This document shows, piece after piece, positions 60,390 to 64,000 of a DNA stretch of 64,000 nt. The position numbers were made by a program, and so were the translations under genes. Source of the stretch: Enterobacter cloacae complex sp. R_G8 (GTDB lineage: Bacteria > Pseudomonadota > Gammaproteobacteria > Enterobacterales > Enterobacteriaceae); NCBI RefSeq assembly GCF_024599795.1, contig NZ_CP102246.1, positions 2,356,001 through 2,420,000 on the forward strand, written 5' to 3'. Position 1 is the stretch's first letter. Each line of letters opens with the position of its first letter. Below the pieces are notes generated by a model that was not told where the DNA came from, did not search any database, and worked only from the letters and a program-made list of their open reading frames with translations.

Positions 60390-63300
60390 ATGGCAACTGC
60401 AATCGCTATAAAAGGCCGCAAGGGCGGCAGCTCAAGTTCCCGAACCCCTACAGAACAGCCTGATGATCTGCAATCTGTAGCAAAGGCAAAAATCCTCGTT
60501 GCACTAGGAGAGGGGGAATTTGCAGGGCAGTTGACGGCAAAAGATATCTACCTGGACGGAACGGCTCTGGAGAATGCTGACGGCTCTCAAAACTTCAGCG
60601 GCGTTACGTGGGAATTTCGCGCGGGAACTCAGGCGCAAAAATATATTCAGGGCATACCCGGTACCGAAAACGAAATCAACGTCGGAACTGAGGTATCGAG
60701 CGCTACAGCGTGGACGCGCACGTTTACCAATACGCAGCTTTCAGCGGTTCGCCTGCGCCTGAAATGGCCTTCGCTTTTCAAGCAGGAGGACGACGGCGAT
60801 CTGGTCGGTTACTCGGTTAATTATGCGATTGACCTGCAGACGGACGGCGGCACATGGCAGACGGTACTCAATACCAGCGTGACCGGCAAAACGACGTCAG
60901 GTTACGAGCGCAGCCACCGTATTGATTTACCTCAGGCTGGCAGCACCTGGACAATCCGACTCCGTAAGATTACGTCTGATGCCAACAGTGCGAAGATCGG
61001 CGACACGATGATGCTGCAGAGCTTCACCGAGGTAATTGACGCCAAATTACGCTATCCAAACACAGCGCTGCTTTATATCGAATTCGATTCCAGCCAGTTT
61101 AACGGCTCTATCCCGCAGATCTCCTGCGAGCCCCGCGGCCGCGTTATCCGCGTACCGGATACTTACGACCCCGAAACCCGCACTTATAGCGGTACGTGGG
61201 CTGGGACATTTAAATGGGCCTGGACCGATAACCCTGCCTGGATTTTCTACGACCTGGTGGTTAGCGACCGTTTCGGACTTGGGGATCGTCTTACAACGGC
61301 CAACATAGATAAATGGACGCTCTACCAGGTTGCACAGTATTGCGATCAAATGGTACCGGACGGCAAAGGCGGAAGTGGTACCGAACCACGTTATACCTGC
61401 AACGTGTACATTCAGGAACGCAACGACGCTTATACGGTCCTGCGTGATTTTGCTGCAATCTTCCGCGGGATGACCTACTGGGGTGACGACCAGATTGTGG
61501 CGCTGGCGGACATGCCGAGAGATGTTGATTTTACATACACGCATGCGAACGTTATTGATGGGCGCTTTACCTATTCCAGCAGCACCATAAAGAACCGTTA
61601 CACCAATGCGCTGGTGTCCTGGTCTGATCCTGATAACGCTTATTCTGATGCGATGGAGCCTGTTTTTGAGCAGGATCTGGTTGCGCGTTATGGGTTTAAT
61701 CAACTTGAGATAACTGCGATCGGTTGTACCCGTCAGTCGGAGGCGAATCGGAAAGGGCGATGGGGGATCCTCACCAACAACAAAGATCGCGTTGTTACTT
61801 TCAATGTAGGGGAAGACGGCAACATTCCACAGCCCGGCTATGTAATTGCGGTCGCGGACCGAAATCTCTCGGGGCGCGACCTGGGGGGCCGTATCTCTGC
61901 GGTGAATGGTCGCGTGCTGACGCTGGACAGGGCGCCGGATGCTTCGGCAGCCGACAGGATGATTGTCAATCTTCCCTCGGGTGTTTCACAGTCACGCACC
62001 ATTCAGTCGATTAAGGGCAATAAGGTGACCGTTACGACGGCTTACAGTGAAACGCCTGTGGCTGAGGCCGTATGGGTCATTGAGTCTGATGAGCTCTACG
62101 CACAGCAGTATCGCGTTATTACGGTAACTGATAATAACGACGGCACGTTCACAATCGTCGGTGCAAATCACGATCCGGATAAATTCGATCGCATTGATAC
62201 CGGAGCAATCATTGACCAGCGGCCGGTGAGCGTGATCCCGCCGGGCAACCAGTCGCCGCCTGCGAACATCGTGATCAGCTCGTTTTCTGTGGTGCAGCAA
62301 AATATCAGCGTCGAAACGATGCGCGTGAGCTGGGACCAGGCGCAGAACGCTATCGCCTATGAAGCGCAATGGCGCCGCAACGACGGGAACTGGGTTAACG
62401 TGCCGCGCAGCTCCACCACGTCATTCGACGTCCCCGGGATTTATGCCGGGCGCTACCTTGTGCGCGTGCGCGCAATCAATGCCGCAGAAATTTCATCCGG
62501 ATGGGGCTATTCAGAAGAGAAAACGCTGGCGGGTAAAGTGGGCAACCCACCGAAGCCGGTTGGCTTCATCGCTTCTGAAAACGTGGTATTCGGTATCGAG
62601 TTGAACTGGGGATTCCCCGCGAATACCGACGACACGCTGAAGACGGAAATTCAGTACAGCCTGACCGGTACCGAAGACGATGCGATGCTGCTGGCCGATG
62701 TGCCTTACCCGCAGCGCAAATATCAGCAGATGGGCCTTAAGGTTGGGCAGATTTTCTGGTACCGCGCGCAGTTGGTGGACCGCAGCGGCAACGAATCAGG
62801 TTACACAGAATGGGCGCGCGGTCAGGCCAGTATCGATGTGTCCGACATCACCGATGTGATCCTGGAGGAGATTAAAGACTCGGATACGTTCAAAGACCTG
62901 ATCGAGAACGCGGTGGACAGCAACGAAAAAATTGCTGGTATGGCTGACGACATCAAACAGGCCAACGACGAACTGGAGCAGCAGGCGAAGGATATCGCCA
63001 AAAATGCTCAGGACGTCGGGAAGGTTCAGACCAGCGTTAATGAGCTTTCGAGTACGGTCGGTGAAGTGTCGTCTTCCCTCTCAGAGCTTGAGCAGACCGT
63101 TGCGACGGCTGATACCGCGCTGGGCCAGCGAATTGACAGCATCAGTGTTTCTATGGAAGGCATGACGGGCGGGGTTAAGAACTCAGCCATTGCCATTATC
63201 CAGAACGGGCTGGCACAGGTGGCTGCGCGTAAAACCCTGTCTGCATCGGTCGCCGGCAACAGCGCGAATCTGGACCGTATTGATGAGGTGATTGTCAACG

Positions 63301-63944
63301 ACAGGGAGGCAACGGCGCGCTCGTTGCTGAGCCTGCAGACGGACGTCAACGGCAACAAGGCATCCATCAACAGCCTGAATCAGACGTTCTCCGACTATCA
63401 GCAGGCTACGGCCACTCAGATAAACGGCATAACGGCGACGGTGAACGGGCATACCTCAGCCATTACAACAAACGCTCAGGCCATCGCGAACGTAAATGGT
63501 GACCTCAAAGCAATGTACAACATCAAAGTTGGTGTCTCCAGTAACGGGCAGTATTACGCCGCAGGTATGGGGATCGGCGTTGAGAATACGCCATCCGGGA
63601 TGCAGTCACAGGTTATCTTCCTGGCTGACCGCTTCGCTGTTACTCACCAGGCCGGCGCGACCGTTACGCTTCCGTTCGTGATTCAAAACGGGCAGGTAAT
63701 TATCAGGGATACGGTAATAGGTGATGCCACTATTACACGAGCGAAGCTTGCTGAAACAATCAGCTCGGTAAACTACGTTCAGAACCAGGCTGGCCTGTCC
63801 ATAAACTTTAGAACGGGCACGCTTGAGAACTACGGTTCAACCGCGGGCGAGGGGGCCATGAAGCAAACCAATCAGACCATCAGCGTTAAGGACGCGAACA
63901 ATGTGTTGAGGGTGCAGATCGGGAGAATCACTGGTACATGGTGA
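60390..63944 (+). CDS. J: tail tip host-specificity protein gpJ
   Basis: 1184-residue central fibre protein that recognises the host receptor. N-terminal DDLQSVAKAKILVALGEGE and hub domains with FTEVIDAKLRYPNTALLYI and VYIQERNDAYTVLRDFAAIF, then fibronectin III-like repeats (QNAIAYEAQWRRNDGNW; PVGFIASENVVFGIEL), coiled coils (DIKQANDELEQQAKDIAK) and a C-terminal receptor-binding part. The C-terminal 150 residues set host range in lambda. Complete. Confidence 0.93.
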   Translation: MATAIAIKGRKGGSSSSRTPTEQPDDLQSVAKAKILVALGEGEFAGQLTAKDIYLDGTALENADGSQNFSGVTWEFRAGTQAQKYIQGIPGTENEINVGTEVSSATAWTRTFTNTQLSAVRLRLKWPSLFKQEDDGDLVGYSVNYAIDLQTDGGTWQTVLNTSVTGKTTSGYERSHRIDLPQAGSTWTIRLRKITSDANSAKIGDTMMLQSFTEVIDAKLRYPNTALLYIEFDSSQFNGSIPQISCEPRGRVIRVPDTYDPETRTYSGTWAGTFKWAWTDNPAWIFYDLVVSDRFGLGDRLTTANIDKWTLYQVAQYCDQMVPDGKGGSGTEPRYTCNVYIQERNDAYTVLRDFAAIFRGMTYWGDDQIVALADMPRDVDFTYTHANVIDGRFTYSSSTIKNRYTNALVSWSDPDNAYSDAMEPVFEQDLVARYGFNQLEITAIGCTRQSEANRKGRWGILTNNKDRVVTFNVGEDGNIPQPGYVIAVADRNLSGRDLGGRISAVNGRVLTLDRAPDASAADRMIVNLPSGVSQSRTIQSIKGNKVTVTTAYSETPVAEAVWVIESDELYAQQYRVITVTDNNDGTFTIVGANHDPDKFDRIDTGAIIDQRPVSVIPPGNQSPPANIVISSFSVVQQNISVETMRVSWDQAQNAIAYEAQWRRNDGNWVNVPRSSTTSFDVPGIYAGRYLVRVRAINAAEISSGWGYSEEKTLAGKVGNPPKPVGFIASENVVFGIELNWGFPANTDDTLKTEIQYSLTGTEDDAMLLADVPYPQRKYQQMGLKVGQIFWYRAQLVDRSGNESGYTEWARGQASIDVSDITDVILEEIKDSDTFKDLIENAVDSNEKIAGMADDIKQANDELEQQAKDIAKNAQDVGKVQTSVNELSSTVGEVSSSLSELEQTVATADTALGQRIDSISVSMEGMTGGVKNSAIAIIQNGLAQVAARKTLSASVAGNSANLDRIDEVIVNDREATARSLLSLQTDVNGNKASINSLNQTFSDYQQATATQINGITATVNGHTSAITTNAQAIANVNGDLKAMYNIKVGVSSNGQYYAAGMGIGVENTPSGMQSQVIFLADRFAVTHQAGATVTLPFVIQNGQVIIRDTVIGDATITRAKLAETISSVNYVQNQAGLSINFRTGTLENYGSTAGEGAMKQTNQTISVKDANNVLRVQIGRITGTW

Positions 63945-63947
63945 CTG

Positions 63948-63974
63948 GAGGCCTCTCACGGGGCCTCTTTTTTT
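63948..63974 (+). terminator. terminator after gpJ
   Basis: GAGGCC (63948-63953) and GGCCTC (63962-63967) followed by seven T. Confidence 0.8.
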
Positions 63975-63985
63975 CAGGAGATACG

Positions 63986-64000
63986 ATGGCGGAATACGGT
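63986..64000 (+). CDS. partial gene at right edge
   Basis: ATG 63986 follows AGGAG at good spacing and reads MAEYG before the window ends. Position after J suggests a tail fibre or tail-associated gene; nothing more can be said. Confidence 0.4.

Overview
The window covers an enterobacterial chromosome segment (1-19043) joined to most of a lambdoid, siphovirus-type prophage (about 19045-64000, running off the right edge). The chromosomal part follows the Escherichia/Enterobacter order yciT-yciZ-pdeR-rnb-yciW-fabI-sapFDC. A DSF-type signal synthase gene (rpfF) lies beside the pdeR/rpfR homologue. That pairing is known from Cronobacter and Enterobacter-type genera and not from E. coli K-12, so I infer Enterobacter or a close relative such as Leclercia, Lelliottia or Cronobacter. 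The genus is not proven by this window.

Host layout: a DeoR-type regulator, yciZ, a convergent and overlapping rpfF/rpfR pair (fatty-acid signal synthase and its cyclic-di-GMP receptor), RNase II, YciW and enoyl-ACP reductase. Next comes an accessory island (8605-16155) with an AdeB-like RND pump that has no adaptor, an ABC membrane domain with no ATPase, a small membrane protein, an AdeRS-like two-component system and an ATP-grasp protein. Then come sapF, sapD and sapC. The prophage left end abuts sapC at the sapB/sapC overlap, so sapCDF are cut off from the sapA-side promoter.

Prealpage layout, left to right: P4-type integrase; leftward operon of excisionase, small genes, RecT and a very large RecE; a patchy stretch of small or decayed ORFs; a cI-rexA-rexB-like lysogeny operon; an immunity region with three operator-like sites; Cro (YdaS-type) and YdaT; replication genes O (with in-gene iterons) and P; a 1273-residue nuclease-STAND NTPase cargo gene; a VOC-fold gene behind what looks like a SoxR-type promoter; an SOS-controlled DinI-like gene; a nin-like region with RusA; antiterminator Q and late promoter; phage-21-type lysis genes; packaging, head and lambda-type tail genes G, G-T, H, M, L, K, I and J.

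Most interesting points: the nuclease-STAND gene as a candidate antiphage system; a second, RexAB-like candidate in the lysogeny operon; the SoxR-box-controlled VOC gene; a probable -1 frameshift that appends an Ig-like domain to the major capsid protein, with a slippery G run and a perfect 12-bp stem; and integration at the sapB/sapC junction. Several short strand-reversed morons of unknown function sit in the late operon. Nothing was run: family assignments are by reading and memory of the families.
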